The notes under the pieces are model-generated. The model did not search any database. It saw only the letters and a list, made by a program, of their open reading frames with translations, and was not told where the DNA came from. 64,000 bases of DNA. It comes from Coemansia sp. RSA 487 (taxonomy: Eukaryota > Kickxellomycota > Kickxellomycetes > Kickxellales > Kickxellaceae). How positions within the stretch are numbered: position 1 is the stretch's first letter; the number at the start of each line of letters is the position of its first letter. Shown here in pieces: positions 1 to 9,849 of the stretch. A program made the position numbers and the translations under genes. The DNA is taken from positions 62,001 to 126,000 of the forward strand of contig JANBRJ010000007.1 in assembly GCA_027577595.1 (NCBI GenBank), given 5' to 3'.

Positions 1-2316
1 CGTGCGGCAATGATATGGATCATCGGGCAGTACGCTGACCGCATCGACAACTCGGACGAGGTGCTCGGTAGGTTCCTCGAGAGCTTCATGGACGACCCGG
101 CCGAGGTTCAACTTGCGTTGCTGACAGCCGTTGTCAAGCTGTTCATCATGCGTCCGACTGCTGGACAGGAGCTGGTGCCAAAGGTTCTGAAATGGGCCAC
201 CGAGGACGTCGACAGCCCTGACATCCGCGACCGTGGCTTCATCTACTGGCGTCTTCTGTCAACGGATCCCGAGATGGCGCGCACTGTGGTTCTTTCCGAA
301 AAGCCCGAGATCTCGGCTGAAGGGGAAAAAATTGATACGCCGTTGCTCGAGGAGCTTATTCTACAAATTGGATCGCTCTCGTCCATATATCGCAAACCTC
401 CAGCTGCCTTCATCCCCTTTGCAAAGAGACGTGTTCTCAGCCAATCTCCTGCGCTGACGCGCCTGACTATTGCGGCGCCGCCGGCCTCCCGCCTGCCACG
501 CACAAACACTACAGCGGCGGGTCAAAAGTACTCCAAGCAAACAGATGCATCTCAGCAGCTCGGAAGTGGTGGATCTGATCCGTCGGTGCCGGCGTCCTTA
601 CGCAACAGCACCACGCAACTCAGCTCCTCGATGCTTGACGTCTCTGGCACCGGCGGAATCGGCATGAGCAACCCGTACATCAACGACATTATACCTGGCC
701 CAATGCCCAACAACAACGCCATGCTCATCGATCTGATGTCTATGGAAGACGAGGACGACGCCATGGGGGCCGGTGCCATCAACTCTGGTGGCATGGTCGG
801 CTTCAATGCCAGCTTTGGCATGTCAGGGCTCAATATGGCAAACATGGGTCACGCTGCAAACAACAATGCTGCGAACAACGCAGGTAGCGCACCGGATTCA
901 CAGGTGCTCAACAGTGCGTTTGACGCCGCTGGCCTGGACGCGCTGAGCAAAGTTCCATCATCTCTTGCACGGGGCACTGGGTCAGCGTCGCCCATGCCTG
1001 AGATAATGCGCCAGTTTACATCGTCGTTCGACCTGCCCGCCACAGCCGCCTCGCCTGCGCCAGGAGTTGGAAAATCGCTGTCTGCCGGACCAGCCACCAC
1101 AGTATTTGCCTCTAATAACAATGGCCCAGGTAGCAGCAATATGCAGGCAATCGATCCTTTCCAGAAGCAGCAGTTGGCTTCGCCCACCTCGCCATTCAGC
1201 ATTCCTTCATCTATGGGCTCTTCTGCATTCCCCTCTGCGATTTCTCCTTCTTCTACCTCCGGGTTTAACGCTCTTGTCTCTTCTAGCCCCTTTGACACGT
1301 CTGGACAAATCGCTTCTGGTGCAACATCAAATCAGCAGTTGTTGGGCTCGGGTCTCTCTCCCACGTCAACAGACCAAACTCCATTATCGGCACCAGCACT
1401 CTCTAACAGCAACAACAACAACAACAACAACAATAGCTTTTCGTTGGCGCTTCAGAAAGGAGTCGACGACCTTGCCACCCAAATGTACAACACTAATATG
1501 CTCAACAACTTTAGCTCCTCCGCCACAGCAACCACCATGTCCACTGGTGGCCAGCACCTTGCGACAAACAACGCTATGGGCATTGGCGGCGGTAACGGAT
1601 CATCCGATGCACCGTACGTACCGGCGCAACGAGTTCTTCTTGACGCACAGCAGACGCAGGGCCTCGAAATCCTTGGCACCTTTGCCCGGCGAGCGGGGCA
1701 AATACAAATGGAAATGTCATTTGCCAACAAAAGCAACGTGCCGATTAGCGACTTTGCCATCCAGTTCAACAAAAACACATATGGCCTGATGCCCAGCACA
1801 CCTCTATCCGCCAACACAGTGATGCCCATGAGTGCGATCGAGGTAAGCTTGCCCCTGTCAATGGGCGGGCCGGCAATGGTGATGCAGCCGCCAAACAACC
1901 TCCAGATCGCCATAAAATGCACGGCAGGTGTCTTCTACTTCCAAACACAGTACTCGCTGCACATTCTGCTTGAGGAGAACGCCCAGACCGATCAGGGCTC
2001 GTTTTTGCGCACGTGGAAGACCACCCCAGACAACATGCAGAACGTCCATACCGTCCAGAACCTCCGCTTCTCGTCCATGGACGAGGTGCGCAACAAGCTC
2101 AACATGAACAACGTGTTTACTGTTGCACAACGCGTAGTAGGTAATGCCACGCACTTTTACACAACCAGTAAGCTGTCCACCGACGGGTCGCTGTTCTACT
2201 CGGAGATCAAGATCGCAAACAACCTCCAGATCGCTGTCATTTCCACAAAATCCTCAAACATCCAGCTCATACCTCTCTACCAAAAGGCCATCGAGGATAT
2301 ATGCACCGCCTTTTGA
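1..2316 (+). CDS. AP-1/AP-2 adaptor complex beta subunit (beta-adaptin), 5' end cut by window
   Basis: Large subunit of a clathrin adaptor complex that sorts cargo at the trans-Golgi/endosome (AP-1) or plasma membrane (AP-2). The frame is open from base 1, and the first visible residues (RAAMIWIIGQYADRI) are the end of the armadillo-like trunk, so the true start lies upstream. After about 150 trunk residues comes a long Ser/Asn/Met-rich hinge (roughly residues 150-540 of what is visible), including an eight-Asn run at 1411-1434. The C-terminal appendage follows, with FLRTWKTTPDN and NNVFTVAQR typical of beta-adaptin ears. LIDLM in the hinge resembles a weak clathrin box but lacks the acidic last residue. 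I cannot decide between AP-1 and AP-2 beta. It converges with the next gene; only 155 bp separate the stop codons. An AATAAA lies at 2382-2387. Confidence 0.9.
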   Translation, partial: RAAMIWIIGQYADRIDNSDEVLGRFLESFMDDPAEVQLALLTAVVKLFIMRPTAGQELVPKVLKWATEDVDSPDIRDRGFIYWRLLSTDPEMARTVVLSEKPEISAEGEKIDTPLLEELILQIGSLSSIYRKPPAAFIPFAKRRVLSQSPALTRLTIAAPPASRLPRTNTTAAGQKYSKQTDASQQLGSGGSDPSVPASLRNSTTQLSSSMLDVSGTGGIGMSNPYINDIIPGPMPNNNAMLIDLMSMEDEDDAMGAGAINSGGMVGFNASFGMSGLNMANMGHAANNNAANNAGSAPDSQVLNSAFDAAGLDALSKVPSSLARGTGSASPMPEIMRQFTSSFDLPATAASPAPGVGKSLSAGPATTVFASNNNGPGSSNMQAIDPFQKQQLASPTSPFSIPSSMGSSAFPSAISPSSTSGFNALVSSSPFDTSGQIASGATSNQQLLGSGLSPTSTDQTPLSAPALSNSNNNNNNNNSFSLALQKGVDDLATQMYNTNMLNNFSSSATATTMSTGGQHLATNNAMGIGGGNGSSDAPYVPAQRVLLDAQQTQGLEILGTFARRAGQIQMEMSFANKSNVPISDFAIQFNKNTYGLMPSTPLSANTVMPMSAIEVSLPLSMGGPAMVMQPPNNLQIAIKCTAGVFYFQTQYSLHILLEENAQTDQGSFLRTWKTTPDNMQNVHTVQNLRFSSMDEVRNKLNMNNVFTVAQRVVGNATHFYTTSKLSTDGSLFYSEIKIANNLQIAVISTKSSNIQLIPLYQKAIEDICTAF

Positions 2317-2471
2317 ACATTGCTGGATGTATCATCCATGTCTCTAATCTGATATGCAATGCTAAAAAAAATAATGATTTCAATAAACATAAATAGGAAA
2401 TTTGAACGATACAAAATGTTGAGCCTTTACCATTAAAAAGAAATGTATATAGAAAACAGTCGTATAGCTTT

Positions 2472-5400
2472 CTAGTAGTCGGTTTTGTACGTTGCGCTGA
2501 GCTCCTCCAGGGTCTTCCTCTCAAATGGACCAAGCTCTGCAGGCACGTCAGTATCAGAAGGTGTCACAAGGAGACCAAACAAAGGATACTTGTCATCAAC
2601 GAATCTGCTCAAGTACTTCTCGCACACACGGCGCATATCGCTCTTCGTTACCGCAGCAGTATGCACGTTGCACCACGTATTGTACTCCTTTGCGTCACTG
2701 AATCCATTTATGCTATTTGCAATGCTCTTCTCCAGCATTCTCGTTGGAGTCGATTGCGCCACCGTATTCTGGTACTGCACCACAGAGCGTGCCAGGCTCA
2801 CGTCGGTGTCGCTGACATACGAGTCCCAGTTGTCTTGCATGTCCGTGATAACCTGTTTGATTGCGGCCACCGCCTTCACAATGTCGGATGCCCGATCGAT
2901 CTCCAGCACTAGCTTCCTCGACCACTGAGCTATGTAAATAAACGCGCCATACGAGTATCCGTTGCCGCGAACCGCGTTATCCAAGGGCCCGTCGATACGG
3001 CCCAGCAGCGCTGTGAGCATCGACAGCGCAAAGTGGTCGATCGAAATAAGTTCATTTAGCTCATCGTCAAAGCTGCGCTTCCCAGTTGGGCGGTCGGGAA
3101 GATCGAGCTTGAAGCTGAAGAGCGATACTGATGCCTGCAACGACTGCACCGGGACATGAACAAGCAAGGGCTTTGTCAAGGCTGGGAATCGGCTTTCGTA
3201 TGCTATAGGGAACGGCTTTTTCTTTACCGCAGCAATATTCGCAGCAGAATCAGCTGGCTGGTTGCTGCGCCCAGCAGTGTGCTTTTTAAAGCACATATTC
3301 CATTCGCAGGCAAGTGCGTCTAAATATGCCATCGACGCTTCGCTGGAAGGAAGCGACAGCGCCATGAACCCACCGGTGGCCCGAATCAGCGTGTTCTGGA
3401 TTTTACGGAGTTTCTCAACGACTTCATCGACTTTGCCAGCCTTCGTCTTTTCAAGGATACTCTTTAGAACACCCTCCTGTCCAAGGAACCCCATGTGGCG
3501 CCTGTTTGAAAGTGGCTTACCTGCTAGCGATGTATCCATAAAGTGCATTCCCACAGTATACATCACATCGCCTGCTTCGCGCTTTAGCTCGGCAATGCTG
3601 GTAAGGAGGTTCTGGCTGCTAGCCAGGATCCGATCAGTAGTAAAATCTGCAAATATAAGCCCCTGCACTACCCAACGCAGAGCGATTGAGTAGTTGGTGT
3701 ATGGCGCGAGGAACCCTACAACAAACAGATCATCCAGCCAGCTGCACGTAAACTGATCCGAATTTTGGCCGACGCAAACAAACCGCGACGTTACCAGGTC
3801 TGACAGCCTGCTTTCGAAGTCGGCATACGAGATGCGCTTCTCAGCTTTAAGGGGATCTTTTTCGTCGTCGTAGATAACACCTGCTGGAAGTACCATATCG
3901 GTTCCCAGAAGCAGTTCCTGGAACAAGACCAAGTATGCACGCAAGTCCCCAGGGATATCACCAATCGGTATTTGTATCTGCGTCTCCACAAACCCAGAGT
4001 CGACACTGATGGTTTGCACTGCAGCAACGGGACCAATTCCCTTGTCCAGAACTATGAGACCCTGTGTATGTGGAATAATCCCGGCTTTCGTTGGGTCCGG
4101 AGTAGGCATAGCACGCTTCATTTCATCGGGGACGTTGGCCTTATTTGACGCGATCGATTCCTTGATGTATTTGACATGAGCCTCCTTATCAACGATCTTT
4201 GCCTCGTTCGCTTTCTCGATCTGCTTACGCTCTGCCTCAAGCTTGGGTCCAAGCTCTGGGTCAGGGATCATTGCCACATAGTATGCAGTTCCGTCGATAA
4301 ACCACTTCTTCAGAAGATCAAGCCAGAACTCAATCGGTTTGCTTCCCAGTTCAGCAATCATATCAAACTGCTTTGCGCGCGAGCCAATGTGGAATTTGCC
4401 ATGAGAACTAGACGAGAAGTGCGAAGCAACAATGTCCGAGTAAAACAAATCTTGCAACCTATGACCTGGATTCTTTTCGATCGTTAAAGCCAGCCCATCG
4501 ATTAAACGCTTAGCAGCATGCTCCAATGCGTGAGAATCGCCATCAAAGCGGGTTTCGATGATCCTCTTGAACTCGGCGGTCAGCAGATCCTCAAGGTAGC
4601 ACTCTTCAAACAAGTGGGAGATATCCGGGTCTTCTGCATCATCCTCGTCATCTCCATCATGAGTTTCATCGTGGCCCTCATCGTCAGAGCTGTCCTCTGC
4701 ATCGCCCAAGGACTCGTTATGAGCATAAGGAACGCCTGTAAAGGATAATTCCAACGTTTTAGTAATGGTGTCATTCACGCTTGCATCGATCGAGCTTGCC
4801 AAAGGCGATGCACGCTCGACAAAGCGGAGATTCAGCGGACTGGATGGCGTCCCAGCAAGATATTCTATCAAAATTTCAAGTGCGATGCTTGACTCTGTGT
4901 CTTCATGCTGTGGCCCGTGCCATCCAAAGATAATGGATCCAGAGTCCATGTCGGTCGACGGAAACTTTTGCGTTTCATGCCGCACAATACCGCTTCTTGG
5001 AGGAGAGCAGTCCATGGGCTCGCGTGAGTCACAGCCATGGCTTTGCACAATGTCGGCAGGAATTGTTTGCACGTACTTTTCCTCAAATTCGTCGGTAAAC
5101 GCACCGGTCAGCACGACTGTGATGTTGTTTGCATCGTAGTACTTATGGTGGTAGTCGATGATCTCCTTGTTAGTAAGATTAGCAATGTCACGTGTCTTGC
5201 CTCCACTGTAGTTCGCATACGTTGCTTTAGGGTTGTACATGAGTTTTCCAAGGTGATACGTTGCAAGTTCATTCTCATTGTTTTCGTACGAAACCATTTC
5301 GCTGAACACTACGCCCTGTTCCTTGCCCGCTACGTCGTAGTGGTACACTTCAGTGACAAACTGGTCGTCGCGCAAAAGGGGACTCAGTATGTGGTCCAAG

Positions 5401-5837
5401 AAAGCAGGCAGCACGTTAGCCATGGCATCCTCAGAAGCCGCATCCAGCGTGTAGCATGTGTGGTCAGAGCTTGTCCACGCATTGGTTCCTACTGAGAAGT
5501 TGTGCGCTGCTAGAACATCTACATAGCCGCGTGTTGGGTAGCGCTTGGATCCGCAAAATATAAGATGCTCCAGGGTGTGCGGAAGCCCCTTGTTGTCTGT
5601 TACTGCGGTAGGCACGTATATGTTCAGGGTGTAGATTGGAGAAGGTACACGGCACACTACTACACGCATGTTGGACTCGAAGTGCTTGTACACCGAAGTG
5701 CGGATGCCATTCGTATGGCTGCTAGAAGCACCGCTGTTGCTGCTGCTTTTCTGGATGAAGATATCGTCACCTTCCTTGATAAACAGCCGTTGCTTGTCGT
5801 CGCCCAAAGTGTTTTGAGGAATTGCTTTGGTAGCCAT
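2472..5837 (-). CDS. M16 family zinc metalloprotease (C05D11.1-like, presequence-protease relative)
   Basis: Predicted 1121-residue peptidase of the M16 (pitrilysin/insulysin) clan, degrading peptides inside a two-lobed chamber. The inverted zinc motif HxxEH is visible as HTLEH at residues 87-91, followed about 70-80 residues on by the downstream Glu region (VVFSEMVSYE). M16C-like domains occupy the rest. An acidic loop (SDDEGHDETHDGDDEDD) interrupts the first half. It best matches the uncharacterised eukaryotic C05D11.1-like branch rather than classic mitochondrial Cym1: I see no clear mitochondrial presequence. I chose the ATG at 5835-5837 because the 14 upstream in-frame codons are hydrophobic leader-like sequence in what looks like 5' UTR. 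The protein is long but within the range of this branch. Confidence 0.85.
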   Translation of the reverse strand: MATKAIPQNTLGDDKQRLFIKEGDDIFIQKSSSNSGASSSHTNGIRTSVYKHFESNMRVVVCRVPSPIYTLNIYVPTAVTDNKGLPHTLEHLIFCGSKRYPTRGYVDVLAAHNFSVGTNAWTSSDHTCYTLDAASEDAMANVLPAFLDHILSPLLRDDQFVTEVYHYDVAGKEQGVVFSEMVSYENNENELATYHLGKLMYNPKATYANYSGGKTRDIANLTNKEIIDYHHKYYDANNITVVLTGAFTDEFEEKYVQTIPADIVQSHGCDSREPMDCSPPRSGIVRHETQKFPSTDMDSGSIIFGWHGPQHEDTESSIALEILIEYLAGTPSSPLNLRFVERASPLASSIDASVNDTITKTLELSFTGVPYAHNESLGDAEDSSDDEGHDETHDGDDEDDAEDPDISHLFEECYLEDLLTAEFKRIIETRFDGDSHALEHAAKRLIDGLALTIEKNPGHRLQDLFYSDIVASHFSSSSHGKFHIGSRAKQFDMIAELGSKPIEFWLDLLKKWFIDGTAYYVAMIPDPELGPKLEAERKQIEKANEAKIVDKEAHVKYIKESIASNKANVPDEMKRAMPTPDPTKAGIIPHTQGLIVLDKGIGPVAAVQTISVDSGFVETQIQIPIGDIPGDLRAYLVLFQELLLGTDMVLPAGVIYDDEKDPLKAEKRISYADFESRLSDLVTSRFVCVGQNSDQFTCSWLDDLFVVGFLAPYTNYSIALRWVVQGLIFADFTTDRILASSQNLLTSIAELKREAGDVMYTVGMHFMDTSLAGKPLSNRRHMGFLGQEGVLKSILEKTKAGKVDEVVEKLRKIQNTLIRATGGFMALSLPSSEASMAYLDALACEWNMCFKKHTAGRSNQPADSAANIAAVKKKPFPIAYESRFPALTKPLLVHVPVQSLQASVSLFSFKLDLPDRPTGKRSFDDELNELISIDHFALSMLTALLGRIDGPLDNAVRGNGYSYGAFIYIAQWSRKLVLEIDRASDIVKAVAAIKQVITDMQDNWDSYVSDTDVSLARSVVQYQNTVAQSTPTRMLEKSIANSINGFSDAKEYNTWCNVHTAAVTKSDMRRVCEKYLSRFVDDKYPLFGLLVTPSDTDVPAELGPFERKTLEELSATYKTDY

Positions 5838-7008
5838 TGTTGCAAATAACGAAAAAGAAAAAAATAGCTGGAAAAGCACAGATACCTTGATTCTGAAGGC
5901 TTAAAAATATTTAGCTGAAAGAGAAAGAAGAGAAGAGAAAGAAGGGCTGGAATGAACCATTCTGCCTTGTCCCCAGCTGCGGTTTTCTTTTGATGAAAGA
6001 CAAGCAGCTCTGAACCACCCCCAATTCTGCCATCAGATCTGCACCAAACCAACACACTGCTGTGCAAAACTAGTTGCACCGAATAAGGGTGTATACGCGT
6101 CAAATGGTCAAAGGTTTGCGGTGGCAACAGTGCATTTTGCGATCCAAAAAAAAGTCGTTTGCACAGGCGTGGCAAGTCGTTTGCGTCGGTTGGCGCTATG
6201 TTTGCGCTTGGAAGCAAGAGGCGCAAACTGGGCTTTGTGGAGAAAGCTGCTCGCCACATGCCTGTTGTTTCACATTAAAATGGATTGGCTTAGCTAATCG
6301 CATTGAAAGCACAGACAGAGCCTAACATTGATCCCAATAAAACCTAACAATCTGAAGAAATACCACTACTGGCAGACATCAATAAATGTCTATGAAGCAT
6401 TCAGCGGTCTGACCATATCAGTGTCAACACCACACCGGCATTTGGCTGGAAAGTGCTGCCTACCAACGAGAGAAGGTGAAAGTGCTCTGCCACAGTCTCC
6501 TTGAGTGCACCAGCGAGCTATGTATGGGGCCCGTGGAAGTGGATGGTGCTTTGACTCCTCGTTCTCGCATGTACAATCGAGATCTGATGAGATAAACATC
6601 TGTGACTGCTTTTTGGCAACAGTACTAATCATTTGTGTTTTCTCGTGCTTTCCTGCTTTGCACTGACGCATATGCCACGCCAGCCACCGCAAACCTTTGA
6701 CCATTCGACGCGTATACATCCTTCTTATTCGGCGCAATTAGCTTTGGACAGCGCAGCATATTATTATATGGTGCCGAAAAGTTTTAAAGTGTTTGTTTTA
6801 ATATTTTTATACAGCAAAGCAAAATGTGTATGTAGAGAAAAAAGAAAGAGAAATCGGAATATATAAAAAAGCATGAGAAACTAATACACAATGTGGACAC
6901 GAGCTTCAGGACCCGGCTCCATTATCTCCTCCAATACCGACGATCTGACATGTACCTAGTGGAAGCCATTTCTCCATGCACGCTATGTGGTGAGCCGTTT
7001 TTATGCAG
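5838..7008. other. Gene-free interval: M16 promoter plus an inverted-repeat element
   Basis: No supported coding sequence. The first about 230 bp act as the upstream region of the minus-strand protease gene and include a purine-rich stretch near 5920-5945. The middle is a 0.67-kb block bounded by inverted repeats, described separately. The last part is AT-rich and lies 3' of the nucleotidyltransferase gene. Confidence 0.6.
6073..6738. mobile_element. Putative MITE-like element with about 50-bp inverted ends
   Basis: Two arms match each other in inverted orientation: 6074-6125 on the plus strand and the reverse complement of 6683-6737. They share a 23-bp identical core (AATGGTCAAAGGTTTGCGGT plus GGC), an identical GTATACGCGTC, and the outer TTGC-CCGAATAA with one substitution; the only gap is about 3 bp. 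The 557-bp interior codes for nothing recognisable. TA dinucleotides flank the block (6071-6072 and 6739-6740), as expected for a Tc1/mariner-type target duplication. However, weaker similarity continues outward past them, so the exact ends are uncertain. A non-autonomous DNA transposon is the simplest reading; a large regulatory inverted repeat is the alternative. Confidence 0.5.
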
Positions 7009-9849
7009 CTACCCACTATAGTGATGGTAAACTCCGTCTTGGGTGCAATGGTGGTGGGCCAGTTCATATCCATCGTGCTGATGGTGCGCATAGATGTGGC
7101 TCGGCGTCGCATGCCAGTGCTGTATGCGTTGCCTGCTCCGGTTGCGTGGACCGCTTGGATATTCTCCTTCTCCTTCCGGGACCGCCGCTGAGCAGTATGT
7201 CATACCATCATACGAATCCTTGCGCTGAACCGCATGCTCCTGTGGAAGAGAAATCGTGCTATGGTAGATTCCATAAGGAGAGCGGCAGTATCCTGCGCTG
7301 TAGCTGCTTGGCAGTTTGGCGTAGTCTGCGGCCGTCAGAGTAGAGTCGTTTGCAGTGGCAAGCTGATTGTCCATCGTGTCATCGTGCTCCTCGGAGGCTG
7401 AAAGAGATATCCGCTGGAAAGTGTCCGCCAAGGTTGCAGCAGAATTGGGCTGTATATGGGCGTAGCCATAGTCATGATACTCTTGCTGCTGGTAGCAGTT
7501 GCTGTCGTGCTGCGGATGGTGGTATGGCTTCTTGTCCGGATGAAATGACGATGACCGGCGATACTCCAACCTCTCGGGGACAAAACCGCTACTACTACAG
7601 CTGCTGCTGGTGCTACGATGGCGGCCGCCGTTGCGTTCGTGCAGGTGCGAACGAGAGCGCGAGTGTTGGGGAGCGCTGCGGTGGTCGCCTGCGACTGCGG
7701 AAGTGTTTCTCTGGGGCCTTCCCACAGCGGTGTTCGCAGTCGAGACAGATGTAACAGGTGAGAGCGCTAGACTGCGCTGCGGCCGCTTGTACGCTTCGCA
7801 CACCATTTCGAATGACCCGCCATTGCGAAGAATCTGGAAGCCGCGCTTAAACTCCTGCCTGATGCCCTCGACCGACGTCGTGTTGGCGCTGTGCCCAAGA
7901 TTCAGCCATGTCAGGAACGGCTCCTCGATGCAGAAAATGCGCGACGGGCGGCCAGTATCCCAGCCCTTCTGAGTCTTTGTCAGGGTGCACCCGTGGCGCA
8001 GCGACACGACTTGGTAGCGGTAGTCGAACTCGTATGCGTATCTGCGGAAGAACGCGTACAGAAGGAATCCCAGCGACTCTGTGTTTGCCAGACCAAACCC
8101 ACGGAGCTCGTCAATGTTGTCGTTGAACGCCAGATCAAGGTTTCCCTCTCGCGTTGTCTCCTGCGCGCTCAGCGATGCCGACGGCGGGTGCAGGACCGGC
8201 AAAATCGGCGGGCTGCGTGTCTGCAAAAAGTTCAGCGCCACATTGACCCAGGCATATGGCGACAGCGTTCCGCCGAAGGCCGCGTCGTTGAGCTCGCGGC
8301 ACTTGGTCCAGTGCTTGACGGCCATTACAAACGGCCGCACACGCGAGTCAATGGCAACAAAGGTCTGGATCATCCGCGTGTTGTGGAGCGCAATCGTGCT
8401 GTTGATGTTGATGTCAGATGCCACGCGCAGCTCCGGGTCCCAGGCCTTGACAATTGGCACACGCGCTTGGGGCACGCAGTACGTGCGCATTCCGTGCTTG
8501 CGCAGCGCCTTGTTCAGGAGAAACACGTTCTCCAGCTCCCGGTGCTCGGTGGTTAAGCAGATGTCGACGTCGCTGCGAGACGTGCCAAGCCCGTTTACAG
8601 ACGAGCCAAACACGTGGATGTCCACCTCCAGGTCAGGGAACTCGTTGGTCAGAATCGTAGCAAATTTCTCTATAAACGCCCTCTTGAGCTCGATGCTCTC
8701 TGCGGACGGGAACAGCCGCGTCTCGTAGGTGTGCAGAATCTGCGCGGTCAGGGTTTTCTCCAGGCCGGTGGGCAGGACAACCCAGCCTCCAACCTCGTAC
8801 TCCCACTCCTCCAGTGAGAATCCGATTGCATACTCATCCTCGCTGTCCTCGGTCTCGCCCTCGTGGGTACCGTAGCTTCCATTGGAGCTGATGTCAGCAT
8901 CTGCTTTCATCGTCAATCTCCCCGGCGGCTGGCGCTTGCTTTTCCCAGAGCTGCTGCCAGGCGAAAGTGTGCAGACACCTTTACCAGGCTGTTGCATATG
9001 CAAACCTTGGCTATCTTTATTGTTTGTCCAATTTTGGGGTCTGTGCTGGCTCGTCTGCTGGTGGTGCTGTTGCGGTTGCTGCGGTTGTTGAGGTTGCTGG
9101 ACTTCTTGCTGTTGCTGACGCTGCTGTCCACGCCTTTTATACCGTGAGCTCTTAGACTTTGTATTTCCGTTTCTTTTCTGCTCGCCGTTTAACTGCCGTT
9201 CATGCTTCGAGAAAGGCATAGTATTTTTATTCTCCATTGCACAATCTCCATCTTTTCGAGACTTTCTGCCCCCAATGCTGGAAATTGTACTACTGCTTTG
9301 GCTTCTGGCAAGTCTTGCGCTTGAGCGTGCTGCATTTGTGTTTGTAGCGTCCTGTTTGCAGAAAGATGAGGCTTCAGTGCTCACCGGCGGTGCCTGGGAA
9401 CACTCACTCGTATTTGAAGAGCGCACAGCACTAGAATTGGATTCGATCTCATGATGTCTTGCAGTTAACATCCTATTCTGCTGCTGCAGCGGCCTCCGCT
9501 GCGGTTGCGACATACTCGAGGCTACGGACTGTGGCAAGGGACTAATCCTAACAGGAGCAGTAGTGGGGCTTGTCTGAGCGCTGTTATCCCTTGTTGCGTC
9601 TGGGGAGATGCTGGCGAGCCCGTTATGGGGAGGAGTATCCGCCAACGATATTGATGAACCACAGCACTCTTTGAGTTCCTTTGATGTTGAAACTGCAAAT
9701 GAGTCGCCAGTTTCCGAAGCTGGCGAAAAGAATGTGGAGCTGGCTAGGCTCTCTGGCAGCGAGGACGTCTGAGTCAGTGTTGGTGCTGCTATTACTACTG
9801 CTACTGCTGCTGTTGCTGGCGCCAACGAAGGCGTTTGTTCGTTTGCCAT
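7009..9849 (-). CDS. Non-canonical poly(A)/poly(U) polymerase, Cid1/TRF family
   Basis: Terminal nucleotidyltransferase that adds A or U residues to RNA 3' ends. It has 946 residues. Residues 1-340 are low-complexity, rich in Ser, Thr and Gln, with Gln/Pro/His runs near 240-270. The polymerase-beta-like catalytic core follows: GSSVNGLGTSRSDVDICL gives the GS motif at 415-417, paired Asp 427 and 429, and a probable third Asp at 479. A PAP-associated domain around 590-690 contains NTESLGFLLYAFF and EEPF. The C-terminal about 230 residues are again Ser/His/Tyr-rich. This layout fits cytoplasmic Cid1/Cid13-type enzymes; adenylyl versus uridylyl preference cannot be read with confidence. The disordered ends suggest recruitment into RNP granules (inference). 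Confidence 0.85.
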   Translation of the reverse strand: MANEQTPSLAPATAAVAVVIAAPTLTQTSSLPESLASSTFFSPASETGDSFAVSTSKELKECCGSSISLADTPPHNGLASISPDATRDNSAQTSPTTAPVRISPLPQSVASSMSQPQRRPLQQQNRMLTARHHEIESNSSAVRSSNTSECSQAPPVSTEASSFCKQDATNTNAARSSARLARSQSSSTISSIGGRKSRKDGDCAMENKNTMPFSKHERQLNGEQKRNGNTKSKSSRYKRRGQQRQQQQEVQQPQQPQQPQQHHQQTSQHRPQNWTNNKDSQGLHMQQPGKGVCTLSPGSSSGKSKRQPPGRLTMKADADISSNGSYGTHEGETEDSEDEYAIGFSLEEWEYEVGGWVVLPTGLEKTLTAQILHTYETRLFPSAESIELKRAFIEKFATILTNEFPDLEVDIHVFGSSVNGLGTSRSDVDICLTTEHRELENVFLLNKALRKHGMRTYCVPQARVPIVKAWDPELRVASDININSTIALHNTRMIQTFVAIDSRVRPFVMAVKHWTKCRELNDAAFGGTLSPYAWVNVALNFLQTRSPPILPVLHPPSASLSAQETTREGNLDLAFNDNIDELRGFGLANTESLGFLLYAFFRRYAYEFDYRYQVVSLRHGCTLTKTQKGWDTGRPSRIFCIEEPFLTWLNLGHSANTTSVEGIRQEFKRGFQILRNGGSFEMVCEAYKRPQRSLALSPVTSVSTANTAVGRPQRNTSAVAGDHRSAPQHSRSRSHLHERNGGRHRSTSSSCSSSGFVPERLEYRRSSSFHPDKKPYHHPQHDSNCYQQQEYHDYGYAHIQPNSAATLADTFQRISLSASEEHDDTMDNQLATANDSTLTAADYAKLPSSYSAGYCRSPYGIYHSTISLPQEHAVQRKDSYDGMTYCSAAVPEGEGEYPSGPRNRSRQRIQHWHATPSHIYAHHQHDGYELAHHHCTQDGVYHHYSG

